From an uncultured Paraprevotella sp. (GTDB taxonomy: Bacteria > Bacteroidota > Bacteroidia > Bacteroidales > Bacteroidaceae): a stretch of 64,000 nucleotides of DNA. How positions within the stretch are numbered: the stretch's first letter is position 1; each line of letters opens with the position of its first letter. Location of the stretch: positions 31,680-95,679 of the forward strand of contig CALUFQ010000002.1 of the NCBI GenBank assembly GCA_944319925.1. The letters are read 5' to 3'. The position numbers and the translations under genes were made by a program. This document shows positions 1 to 6,898 of the stretch, in pieces. The notes below the pieces were generated by a model. It had not been told where the DNA came from, searched no databases, and saw only the letters and a program-made list of their open reading frames with translations.

Positions 1-11
1 ACATAGGAAAG

Positions 12-43
12 CGGCATTCTTTTTAAGAGAATGCCGTTTTTTT
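12..43 (+). terminator. Rho-independent terminator of an upstream gene
   Basis: A perfect 9-bp stem (12-20 with 28-36, cggcattct/agaatgccg) with a 7-base loop is followed by seven T residues. It would end a plus-strand transcript that begins outside the window. Confidence 0.85.
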
Positions 44-78
44 GTTGTTCAACTCTTTTAATGCATAAACTTTTTCGC

Positions 79-86
79 TATATTTG
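79..86 (+). promoter_or_regulatory. -7 promoter box of the Lrp-type gene
   Basis: TATATTTG matches the Bacteroidales -7 consensus TAnnTTTG and lies 20 bases before the ATG at 107. No clear -33 TTG is seen at the usual 19-21 base spacing. Confidence 0.6.
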
Positions 87-106
87 CAATAAACAATAAG
101 AGAACT

Positions 107-661
107 ATGGCTATTGCAAATTTGGATGCTCTTGACGAGCAAATCTTGAAGATGATTGCGGACAATGCCCGCATCCCTTTCCTGGAGGTGGCGCGTGTCT
201 GTCATGTTTCTGGTGCGGCTATTCACCAACGCATACAGAAGCTGACACGTTTGGGCGTGTTGAAAGGGTCGCATTATGTGCTCGACCCTGAGAAAATAGG
301 TTATGATACTTGTGCTTTCGTGGGGCTTTTTTTGAAAGACCCTTCCGATTTCGACAAAGTAGTGGAGAAGTTGCGTGAAATACCTGAAGTGGTGGAATGC
401 CATTACACTACGGGCGATTATGACATGTTCATCAAGATATATGCGCAAAACAACCACCACATGTTGAGTATTATCCATGACAAGTTGCAGCCTTTGGGCT
501 TGCAGCGTTCGGAGACTATCATTTCTTTCCATGAGGCCATCAACCGTCAGATGCCGATACCCAAATTGGCAGGCAAGAAAATCCGCACGTCTATTAACTT
601 GGATTTGCCAGTTGAGGATGACGTGCAACCGGCTGAAGATGAACCGGGGGGTGCGGAGTGA
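107..661 (+). CDS. Lrp/AsnC family transcriptional regulator
   Basis: DNA-binding regulator of the leucine-responsive family, which senses amino acids or related small molecules and acts as a dimer or higher oligomer. The 184-residue protein has an N-terminal winged helix-turn-helix (about residues 5-50, LDEQILKMIADNAR then SGAAIHQRIQKL) and a C-terminal RAM ligand-binding domain (about 65-150) with the family TGDYDMF motif. The last 25 residues are acidic and variable. The gene stands alone after a terminator with its own -7 box; it converges on folA across a shared terminator. The ligand and targets cannot be read from the sequence. Confidence 0.93.
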   Translation: MAIANLDALDEQILKMIADNARIPFLEVARVCHVSGAAIHQRIQKLTRLGVLKGSHYVLDPEKIGYDTCAFVGLFLKDPSDFDKVVEKLREIPEVVECHYTTGDYDMFIKIYAQNNHHMLSIIHDKLQPLGLQRSETIISFHEAINRQMPIPKLAGKKIRTSINLDLPVEDDVQPAEDEPGGAE

Positions 662-888
662 AAGTTTAGAAACGGGTTTGAATTTGTCGTGCGATGATTC
701 GGGAAGAGTCATCAAGACCGTTTTGCTCCCGTGAGGGGGCGATGGCGGGCTTATCTGACGAAGCACGGGAACTTATTCAAACCAACCGAATCATTCAAGG
801 CACACACGAAAACAATACATCAGGCGTGGAAAAGCTTTTGTGGAAATCAGTTCTTGGAAAGCATATTTGAGTTTGAGATTCATAAGTT

Positions 889-917
889 AAAAGGAGGGCT
901 TATTCCCCTCCTTTTTT
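889..917. terminator. Bidirectional terminator between the Lrp-type gene and folA
   Basis: AAAAGGAGGG (889-898) pairs with CCCTCCTTTT (906-915), followed by T residues to 917 on the plus strand and a TTTT tract on the minus strand. It overlaps the last codons of folA, whose stop is at 900-902. The 230 bases between the Lrp gene and this hairpin hold nothing recognisable. Confidence 0.7.
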
Positions 918-1397
918 GATGTAGTCGTTGAATTGAAAGCCATGTTCGTGCTTGGCATCCGCTTCGTGCGGGATGCTTTGTATGAGTTCCCATTTGGCGG
1001 AGTCTATTTCGGGAAAGAAGGCATCGGCTTGTGCCGGAGTGTCTTCAATGGTTGTGACGTAGAGTCTTGAAGCAAGCCCGATGGCTTCTTTATACACACT
1101 TTCGCCTCCGATGATGAAAACTTCTTCTTCCGGTTGGCATTGCGCCAGTGCGTCGGCCAAGCTCCGGAACACTTCCGCGCCGGCGGCCCGGAAGTCCGGG
1201 TTGCGGGTGAGGATGATGTTGCGTCGGTTGGGCAATGCCCCTTTGGGCAGTGATTCAAATGTCTTGCGCCCCATGATGATGGTGTGTCCCGTGGTGAGGG
1301 CCTTGAAGCGTTTCAAGTCGTCGGGTAGCCAATAGAGCAACTGGTTGCCGTATCCGATGGCATTGTTTCGGGCTACGGCCACGATGATGGAAATCAT
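900..1397 (-). CDS. folA: Dihydrofolate reductase
   Basis: Reduces dihydrofolate to tetrahydrofolate with NADPH in the cytosol, regenerating the cofactor oxidised by thymidylate synthase. At 165 residues it has normal family length. It shows the N-terminal substrate region MISIIVAVARNNAIG, the catalytic acid Asp27 in YWLPDDLKRFK, the NADPH-site motif GRKTFES (about 43-49) and the IIGGESVY loop (about 95-102). It is the last gene of a minus-strand operon, 18 bases after thyA, which matches the functional pairing of the two enzymes. Confidence 0.96.
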   Translation of the reverse strand: MISIIVAVARNNAIGYGNQLLYWLPDDLKRFKALTTGHTIIMGRKTFESLPKGALPNRRNIILTRNPDFRAAGAEVFRSLADALAQCQPEEEVFIIGGESVYKEAIGLASRLYVTTIEDTPAQADAFFPEIDSAKWELIQSIPHEADAKHEHGFQFNDYIKKGGE

Positions 1398-1415
1398 GGT
1401 CTGGATGCGTTGAGT

Positions 1416-2210
1416 TTATACGGAAACCTGTCCGGCGATGTGCGGCCAAGGGTTGTAATTCTCCAAGGTGAAGTCTTCATAGTTGAAGCCGAAAATGTCT
1501 TTTACGTCAGGATTGAGGCGCATTTGGGGCAAGGGGCGCGGTTCGCGTGTGAGTTGCAGCCTGACTTGTTCCAGGTGGTTTTTATAGATGTGCGTGTCTC
1601 CCAGCGTGTGGACGAAATCACCGGCTTTCAGTCCAGTGGCTTGTGCCATCATCATGAGCAGCAATGCGTAAGAGGCTATGTTGAACGGCACACCAAGGAA
1701 GCAGTCCGCGCTGCGTTGGTAGAGTTGCAGGCTCAACCTTCCGTTGGCCACGTAAAATTGGAAAAAGGCGTGGCAGGGGGGGAGGTTCATATTGTCCAGG
1801 TCGCCCACGTTCCATGCGCTGACGATGATGCGGCGCGAGTCGGGGTTATGCTTGATGGCATCCACCGCGTCCTGTATCTGGTCGATGAAACCACCCTTGT
1901 AGTCTGGCCAGGACCGCCATTGGTAGCCATAGATATGACCTAGGTTGCCGTCCGCATCCGCCCATTCGTTCCATATCCTCACACCATGTTCCTGCAGGTA
2001 TTTCACGTTCGTGTCTCCTTTCAGGAACCACAGTAGCTCGTAGATGATAGACTTCAGGTGCAGTTTTTTGGTTGTGAGCAGGGGGAATCCTTCTTCCAGG
2101 TTGAAACGCATCTGGTGGCCAAACACGCTGATGGTGCCCGTGCCTGTGCGGTCGCTTTTCTCCACGCCCTCGTTCAGGATTCTTTGCAGTAGGTTGAGAT
2201 ATTGTTTCAT
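1416..2210 (-). CDS. thyA: Thymidylate synthase
   Basis: Converts dUMP to dTMP using methylene-tetrahydrofolate. I start it at 2210, giving 264 residues, the same length as the classical bacterial ThyA; the open frame continues upstream but that extension overlaps the preceding gene and has no family match. Catalytic Cys146 lies in [13 protein letters not shown], with [14 protein letters not shown] and [12 protein letters not shown] further along, all ThyA signatures. It lies 17 bases after a membrane protein gene and 18 before folA, so the three are probably co-transcribed. Confidence 0.97.
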   Translation of the reverse strand: MKQYLNLLQRILNEGVEKSDRTGTGTISVFGHQMRFNLEEGFPLLTTKKLHLKSIIYELLWFLKGDTNVKYLQEHGVRIWNEWADADGNLGHIYGYQWRSWPDYKGGFIDQIQDAVDAIKHNPDSRRIIVSAWNVGDLDNMNLPPCHAFFQFYVANGRLSLQLYQRSADCFLGVPFNIASYALLLMMMAQATGLKAGDFVHTLGDTHIYKNHLEQVRLQLTREPRPLPQMRLNPDVKDIFGFNYEDFTLENYNPWPHIAGQVSV

Positions 2211-2227
2211 GCAATTTGGGTTTGTGG

Positions 2228-2830
2228 TTATTGTTTTCTTTTTCCGATACGTGAGTTCAGCCAGTCTCCGGCGGCAATGCAGAGCAGGACCACTCCGATG
2301 ACGTGCAGCCAGCTTGTCAGTCCGATAATCCATTCGGTGATGATGATGCCTGTGCCCCAGCACGCATGTCGGATGGCCGATTGTTTGAGCAGGCGGTTTT
2401 TCACGTCTTCGTCCACTATTTTGCGCTCCGGGTCATAGGCTTCCCTGTCAATGCGTTGCCGTTTCTCGCGGTTCGAACGGATTATCAGATAGATAATGAG
2501 TCCGATGGCCAGCAGTGGCAAGAAGGAAAAGAAGATGGCAACCAAGATGAGCATGATGCCCGTGAGTCCCATGAATCCCATGATTCCCGAGAAAAAATCC
2601 GAAAACCCATCGTTGCCGAAGAGGTCATTCAAGGGGAAGTTTGCCGGTAAGGCCGGTGACGGGGCAGTCCATGTGCTGTCTGTGGTTGCGTCTTCCAATA
2701 CGGATACGGTGTCGGAATAGACCGTGATGCCACTCTGTGCGTGAAGTTCTCCCGTCATGCAGCAGGCGGCCAGGAAAATGCATAACCATTCGAAGAGGAA
2801 TTTCCGGGGCAAGAAGATGGGGTGTGGCAT
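2228..2830 (-). CDS. Hypothetical exported membrane protein
   Basis: Function unknown. The 200-residue protein has a probable signal peptide (about residues 1-32, ending ELHAQ), a short Ser/Thr/Asp-rich stretch, a long hydrophobic segment ([18 protein letters not shown] and on, probably two helices with a hairpin), a basic loop ([11 protein letters not shown]) and a final hydrophobic stretch near the C-terminus. The start at 2830 is chosen because a -7 box lies at 2860-2867, which would put the longer in-frame start at 2893 upstream of transcription. It is the first gene of the thyA-folA operon; no link to folate metabolism is evident. Confidence 0.75.
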   Translation of the reverse strand: MPHPIFLPRKFLFEWLCIFLAACCMTGELHAQSGITVYSDTVSVLEDATTDSTWTAPSPALPANFPLNDLFGNDGFSDFFSGIMGFMGLTGIMLILVAIFFSFLPLLAIGLIIYLIIRSNREKRQRIDREAYDPERKIVDEDVKNRLLKQSAIRHACWGTGIIITEWIIGLTSWLHVIGVVLLCIAAGDWLNSRIGKRKQ

Positions 2831-2859
2831 GTTCTGCGGTTTGTTTGATTTCTTTTTTG

Positions 2860-2867
2860 CAAAGATA
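2860..2867 (-). promoter_or_regulatory. -7 promoter box of the thyA-folA operon
   Basis: Read on the minus strand the sequence is TATCTTTG, an exact TAnnTTTG match, about 30 bases before the chosen start at 2830. Confidence 0.65.
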
Positions 2868-2959
2868 CCTTTTTTTCCCCGATGGCGTGGCATAAATGGC
2901 GGATTAGTTGGCCGGCTCGTTTTTTTTGCTTACTTTTATCCTGTCAAACAGGGAATAGC

Positions 2960-4417
2960 ATGGAATTACCACAAGAGTTTGAGGCGCAGGCACGTTTGTG
3001 GCTGGGGGAGACACGCTATGGGCGGTTGGCCGTCGCTTTGCAGGAAGAGCCGTCTGTCAGCATACGGCTGAATCCGTTCAAGTCGGAGAGGGCGGGTTTG
3101 GCGGCCGGCGCGCTGGAGGGTGGCGACGGGCCGGTGGCTTGGGCGCCGGATGAAGGGTGTTACCTGAAAAGCCGCCCGATGTTCACTGCCGACCCGTTGT
3201 TCCATGCCGGAGCATATTATGTGCAGGAGGCGTCATCCATGTTTTTGGGAGCGGTTATGCAGCGTCATGTGACCTCGCCTGTCGTCGCGCTTGACTTGTG
3301 TGCGGCGCCGGGCGGGAAGTCCACCCATATTCGTGCCCTTTTGCCCGAAGGCAGCCTTTTGGTGTCCAATGAACCTGTACGGGCGCGCGCCCAAGTGTTG
3401 GTCGAGAACATGGTGAAGTGGGGGCATCCCGATGTGGTGGTGACCAATAGCTATCCTTCCGATTTCGGGCGTCTGCCCGGTTTTTTCGATGTGATGGTCA
3501 CGGACGTGCCCTGTTCTGGCGAAGGGATGTTCCGTAAGGAGGAAGAGGCGGTTTCCGGTTGGTCAATGGCCAATGTGGTGATGTGTCGCGACCGTCAGCG
3601 TGACATCTTGCGCGAGGCATGGCCTGCCCTGAAGCCGGGTGGCTTGTTGGTGTATAGCACTTGCACGTTCAATCCATTGGAGGACGAAGGGAATGTGGCT
3701 TGGATTGCCGCCGAGCTTGGGGCGGAGGTCTTGCCGTTGGACGTGCCTGCGGAATGGCATGTGGAAGGCGACTTGCGCGGATGCGCGGATGCGTTGCCCG
3801 TGTGCCATTTCTTGCCTGGTTTCGTGCGGGGGGAAGGTTTTTTCTTGGCCATCCTGCGCAAATCGTTGCCGGACGAGGGCGGCTTGACGGTTGCCGGGGC
3901 GGCGCAGATGGTTGGCCCGAAGAAGGCGAAGGGCAAGGCGAACGCGTCATCGGCATCGGTCTCAGGGGATGCCTGCCGTCCATGGCTGCTCCAGTCCGCA
4001 ACTTTTGATTTCCGGGTCGAAGGGCAACGGTTGACGGCTTTCCGGTCGGCGTTTTCCCGTCAGTTGGATGGCTTGTGCCGCGCGGTCAAAGTGATTCATG
4101 CGGGCATTGCCGTGGCGGAGCTGAAAGGGAGGGACTGGATGCCCTTGCATGCGTTGGCCATGTCTTCTGTGTTGGATGTTTCCGCGTTTCCCGCAGTGGA
4201 AGTGAGCTATGACGTGGCGGTGGCCTATCTGCGCAAGGAGTCGCTCACTTTGCCTTCAGCAACTCCACGGGGATATGTGCTGCTCATTTACGGCGGACTT
4301 CCTTTGGGGTTCGTGAAAAACGTGGGTGGCCGGGCCAATAATCTCTATCCGCAGGAATGGAAAATCCGCACGAGCCATCTTACACCTTATAGCTTGAAGC
4401 CCGTTTTTCCTTTATAA
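2960..4417 (+). CDS. rsmF: rRNA (cytosine-C5) methyltransferase, RsmF/NOL1-NOP2-Sun type
   Basis: SAM-dependent enzyme forming 5-methylcytosine in RNA, probably 16S rRNA. The 485-residue protein has the SAM site DLCAAPGGKSTHIR (from about residue 111) and both family cysteines: Cys185 in VPCSGEGMFRKEEEA and Cys235 in YSTCTFNPLEDEGNV. The PCSGEGMFR form is typical of the RsmF/YebU branch rather than RsmB. The C-terminal 120 residues look like the PUA-like tail of that branch (GYVLLIYGGLPLGFVKNVGGRANNLYP). A TACTTTTA box at 2931-2938 sits about 20 bases upstream. The frame stays open upstream of 2960 but that part overlaps the divergent promoter and has no family match. Confidence 0.88.
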   Translation: MELPQEFEAQARLWLGETRYGRLAVALQEEPSVSIRLNPFKSERAGLAAGALEGGDGPVAWAPDEGCYLKSRPMFTADPLFHAGAYYVQEASSMFLGAVMQRHVTSPVVALDLCAAPGGKSTHIRALLPEGSLLVSNEPVRARAQVLVENMVKWGHPDVVVTNSYPSDFGRLPGFFDVMVTDVPCSGEGMFRKEEEAVSGWSMANVVMCRDRQRDILREAWPALKPGGLLVYSTCTFNPLEDEGNVAWIAAELGAEVLPLDVPAEWHVEGDLRGCADALPVCHFLPGFVRGEGFFLAILRKSLPDEGGLTVAGAAQMVGPKKAKGKANASSASVSGDACRPWLLQSATFDFRVEGQRLTAFRSAFSRQLDGLCRAVKVIHAGIAVAELKGRDWMPLHALAMSSVLDVSAFPAVEVSYDVAVAYLRKESLTLPSATPRGYVLLIYGGLPLGFVKNVGGRANNLYPQEWKIRTSHLTPYSLKPVFPL

Positions 4418-4472
4418 CTGCCGTTTTTTGTATAATAAATGTTAATCATATTGTATTTTTAAGACAGTTTTC

Positions 4473-4503
4473 TTGCTTCTTCCAATTTTAAATTTTATAT
4501 TTG
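4473..4503 (+). promoter_or_regulatory. Promoter of the phosphatase-like gene
   Basis: TTG at 4473-4475 followed after exactly 20 bases by TATATTTG (4496-4503): the full -33/-7 layout of Bacteroidales housekeeping promoters. Confidence 0.7.
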
Positions 4504-4585
4504 GCGCGTGAGGTGTTGAACGGGCAGAACGAGGGCGTGGGCGTCTGAGGGAAACCTGATTGTTTAACTTAATCTGAGTAGCGCT

Positions 4586-5056
4586 ATGAAAATTCTATTT
4601 ATTGGATCCGGGTGCGCCTGTAGATTACCTTTTGCAGAACATCTATTCAAGAAAAAACTGCAAGAGGCAGACGTTTCAGGCATTGAAGTGGAAACCGCCG
4701 ATATGGCAGTGTGGGGGGTAACTCCCAAGGAAGACACACCCGCAGAGAACAGCGGGCCGGAAAAGGTAGGTAATTTGTTGCAGGATGCGGATTTCATCGT
4801 TGTGATGGAGGGGAAACAGCGCAACTTGCTGACTCGTTTCTTGGATTACAGTAGTTGGAACAAGATTCATTTGTTTTTGGATTATTGCAAGGCTAAGAAA
4901 GAACAATGGACGGGGCGTGCGTTTGGAAACTTCGATTATCCCACGGAGGACGAAGAGGTGAACGATGGTTGCATGCGTCTGATTGATCAAATCAAGGCAT
5001 TCCTGAAAGAACATCTGGGAGAGCAACCTTCCACGTCGAATATCGTTCCTGCTTAA
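4586..5056 (+). CDS. Low-molecular-weight protein tyrosine phosphatase-like protein lacking the catalytic cysteine
   Basis: The 156-residue protein aligns by eye with LMW protein tyrosine phosphatases from its first residue: ILFIGSGCACRLPFAEHLFKKKL sits where active members carry ILFVCxGNxCRSPMAE. The nucleophile of the CX5R loop is replaced by Gly7, Asn by Cys10 and Ser by Leu14, while Arg13 remains. The middle (DADFIVVMEGKQRN) and the C-terminal acidic region (FDYPTEDEEVND) also follow the fold. It is therefore probably catalytically dead and may bind phospho-ligands or a partner. It is a single-gene unit with its own promoter, and the large repeat region follows it. Confidence 0.7.
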   Translation: MKILFIGSGCACRLPFAEHLFKKKLQEADVSGIEVETADMAVWGVTPKEDTPAENSGPEKVGNLLQDADFIVVMEGKQRNLLTRFLDYSSWNKIHLFLDYCKAKKEQWTGRAFGNFDYPTEDEEVNDGCMRLIDQIKAFLKEHLGEQPSTSNIVPA

Positions 5057-5178
5057 AGGCGGAGACATGAAAAACAAAGGCATGGAACTGTACGCGATTG
5101 CGTGCGGTTTCATGCCTTTGCCGTATATCCGGATGGTGTTTTTCAATCCGAAAAAAGTTTCTGGGAACAGTAGAAATC

Positions 5179-5290
5179 GGAACTGTTCCTAATCTTGTGG
5201 ATTTAATAACTGACGAATATTCGTTTGTAATCAAATGCTCTGCTTTCCGTCATTTGCCCATGCGGAGAAAAAAACTCCCCCTGCGAGGTG
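5179..5290 (+). repeat. Intergenic repeat module R1, copy a
   Basis: Begins GGAACTGTTCC (itself an inverted repeat) and continues with the shared core ACTGACGAATATTCGTTTG and on to TGCGGAGAAAAAAACTCCCC. The same module recurs at 6069, 36432 and 43398, with slight differences. It lies in a gene-free stretch and no conserved reading frame is seen. Confidence 0.85.
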
Positions 5291-5292
5291 GG

Positions 5293-5361
5293 CGCGGAAT
5301 AAATTTGTGTATTCCCAAATGACAATTTATCGGATAGGAGGTGCAGCATTCTTGCTGCACA
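5293..5361 (+). repeat. Intergenic repeat module R4, copy a
   Basis: About 70 bases (GCGGAATAAATTTGTG, then AAATGACAATTTATCGG, then a GTGCAGC/GCTGCAC hairpin) that recur in the opposite orientation at 60231-60305. Noncoding by appearance. Confidence 0.8.
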
Positions 5362-5422
5362 TATCCGCACTATTCGTATGTCAGTGGCCTATCTTGCGAT
5401 TGTGCGGCAGGAATGCCGCACC
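5339..5422. repeat. Nested inverted repeats (two hairpins inside one larger palindrome)
   Basis: Hairpin 1 is GTGCAGC/GCTGCAC (5341-5347 with 5354-5360). Hairpin 2 is GTGCGGC/GCCGCAC (5402-5408 with 5415-5421). The outer arms GGTGCAGCATTC and GAATGCCGCACC are themselves inverted with one mismatch, so the 84 bases can fold as two small hairpins or one large one. No T tract follows. Confidence 0.75.
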
Positions 5423-5429
5423 TTCTATA

Positions 5430-6068
5430 AAAATCAGGATGTCATGAAATGCCTGTAAAAACAGACAAATTGTTCCGTTTTGGCTGATTTTCGTGACGCG
5501 ACTTTTGCGCAATCCGGCCCAAATAGCAGATTTTTGCGCGATTTTTTTGCACAAAGCGGGGCTTCTGTGCAAGGTTTTGTCAGAGACATTTACTTTTTGG
5601 ACGGTCAGACGAGAAATTTCGGGGCCGGAACGCGAAATTCCGAGCCCCGGAATTCTTTTTTCGGGGCTTGGATTTTTATTTTCGGGGCCCGGACGAAAAA
5701 ATCCCGGTACGGAAACGTTTTCGCGGCGGCTCCGGGGGCGTTTTTCCTTCCCGTTGGAACTTTTTTCCGGACACGTTTCCCGTGTCATTTTGTCGGCGGA
5801 ATCCTCCGACGGGCTTTCCCGCCAGCCGGGCTTCTGCGCCGGGAGTGTCCCGCGTTCCGTCAAAAGGGCAGGCCTGGAGGGGATTCCGCGACATTTTGAT
5901 TTCCGCATGGCGCGTGTGGCTGCGTTCTTTCCGCGCCGTCCTGGCCCGGCGGCCGGATACGCGAATCTCAGGAGGCAAAAATGAGCAAATTGTCAACGCG
6001 CACCCGAATGTGTTCATTTTGTCAATGGAAGGATTGTGCAGGGGGCATCGCGTCGAAATCCGGATAAT
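5430..6068 (+). repeat. Long intergenic repeat R2, copy a
   Basis: About 640 bases closely similar over their full length to 36793-37440, running from AAATCAGGATGTCATGAAAT to CCGGATAATG. Both copies contain strong short inverted repeats around GGGGC runs (for example CGAGCCCCG) and GC-rich blocks. Open frames exist in both copies but a one-base length difference near 5600 versus 36965 puts the two halves of any frame out of register, so I treat it as noncoding. R1 copy b follows directly. Confidence 0.85.
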
Positions 6069-6315
6069 GGGAACTGTTCCTAATCTTGGGGATTTAACAA
6101 CTGACGAATATTCATTTGTAATCAAATGCCCTGCTTCCCGTCACTTGCCCGTGCGGAGCAAAACTCCTCCGCCTTGCAGGGGAGGTGGCTCGAAGATCCG
6201 GAGGGGTTTCCCACCCTGTCATTCCGCAAGGGGGGAACAAAACGGCCATGATGGCCGCCGCAAGGGAAACAAAAGGGCATTATGGCCGCCGCACGGCGAA
6301 CAGAAGGGTCGTTAC
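6069..6315 (+). repeat. Intergenic repeat module R1, copy b, with GGCCAT tandem units
   Basis: Full R1 copy (GGAACTGTTCC at 6070, then the ACTGACGAATATTC core, then CTCCTCCGCCTTGCAGGGG and TTTCCCACCCTGTCATTCC) followed by imperfect tandem units of about 30 bases built on GGCCATnATGGCCGCCGCA at 6243-6300. The same order is seen at 36432-36790. Confidence 0.8.
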
Positions 6316-6319
6316 GCCC

Positions 6320-6502
6320 CCGTGGGTGTGAGACCCCCTCCGCCCCTTCGGGACTCGTCCCCCTGCGAGGCGGGACAGTTCATTCCTGCCAGCTTCGACT
6401 GCCGACATTCAGAAGTTTGTAAAAGCAGGAACTCCGTATCACTCAATTCCCCCAATTCGTTTTTCCAGATGGTGTTAAATCCCCAAGAATGCGGGATGTT
6501 CC
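6320..6502 (+). repeat. Intergenic repeat module R3, copy a
   Basis: About 185 bases, from CCGTGGGTGTGAGACCCCC to GAATGCGGGATGTTCC, that recur as the reverse complement at 59867-60050. A short part of it also occurs at about 36680-36722. No gene is evident. Confidence 0.85.
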
Positions 6503-6898
6503 TGAATATTTGCAATAAATACAGACTTCCTCTCCCAAAAGCACGGAACTTGGCTGGAAAACTTTCTTTTCCCGCTCAGATTCTTTGTTCGCCTGTGTCG
6601 TTTATATTTCAAAAGGCGCAGGCTATACTTTTTTCTCGCACAAAAACAATTTTATTTCTGGCTTGGGGGATTTCACACCGCCTCAATAGAAAATCTGGAG
6701 GGAGACCAATAAGGATTTTGCCCGCCGTGCTGGCATTTTGATTGGGTTGCTGGCTGGGGGGCAACCACTTCTCGTTCTGCATGTTTTGTTAAAGTGGTTT
6801 AAAAGAATGAGAGAGTATGCGTTTTTTCCGTGGCCTGTTCGTTATATTAATGAATTTGTGAGCTTAGGCTATACGTTTATTTTTTTATCTTCACTTAC
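6503..6898. other. Gene-free stretch before the GH43 gene
   Basis: AT-rich, about 400 bases, with no convincing coding frame or hairpin terminator. It presumably holds the promoter of the glycosidase operon, but no clean TAnnTTTG box is visible; TTTG at 6855 and the T-rich stretch before 6899 are the only hints. Confidence 0.5.

Noticed and set aside
6243-6310. CRISPR-like tandem units
   Set aside because: Units are imperfect, palindromic and contiguous without spacers, and no cas gene is near.
5668-6741. 357-codon open frame across the first repeat cluster
   Set aside because: It runs through three unrelated repeat modules, its translation is Arg/Pro-rich junk, and the other R2 copy does not keep the frame.
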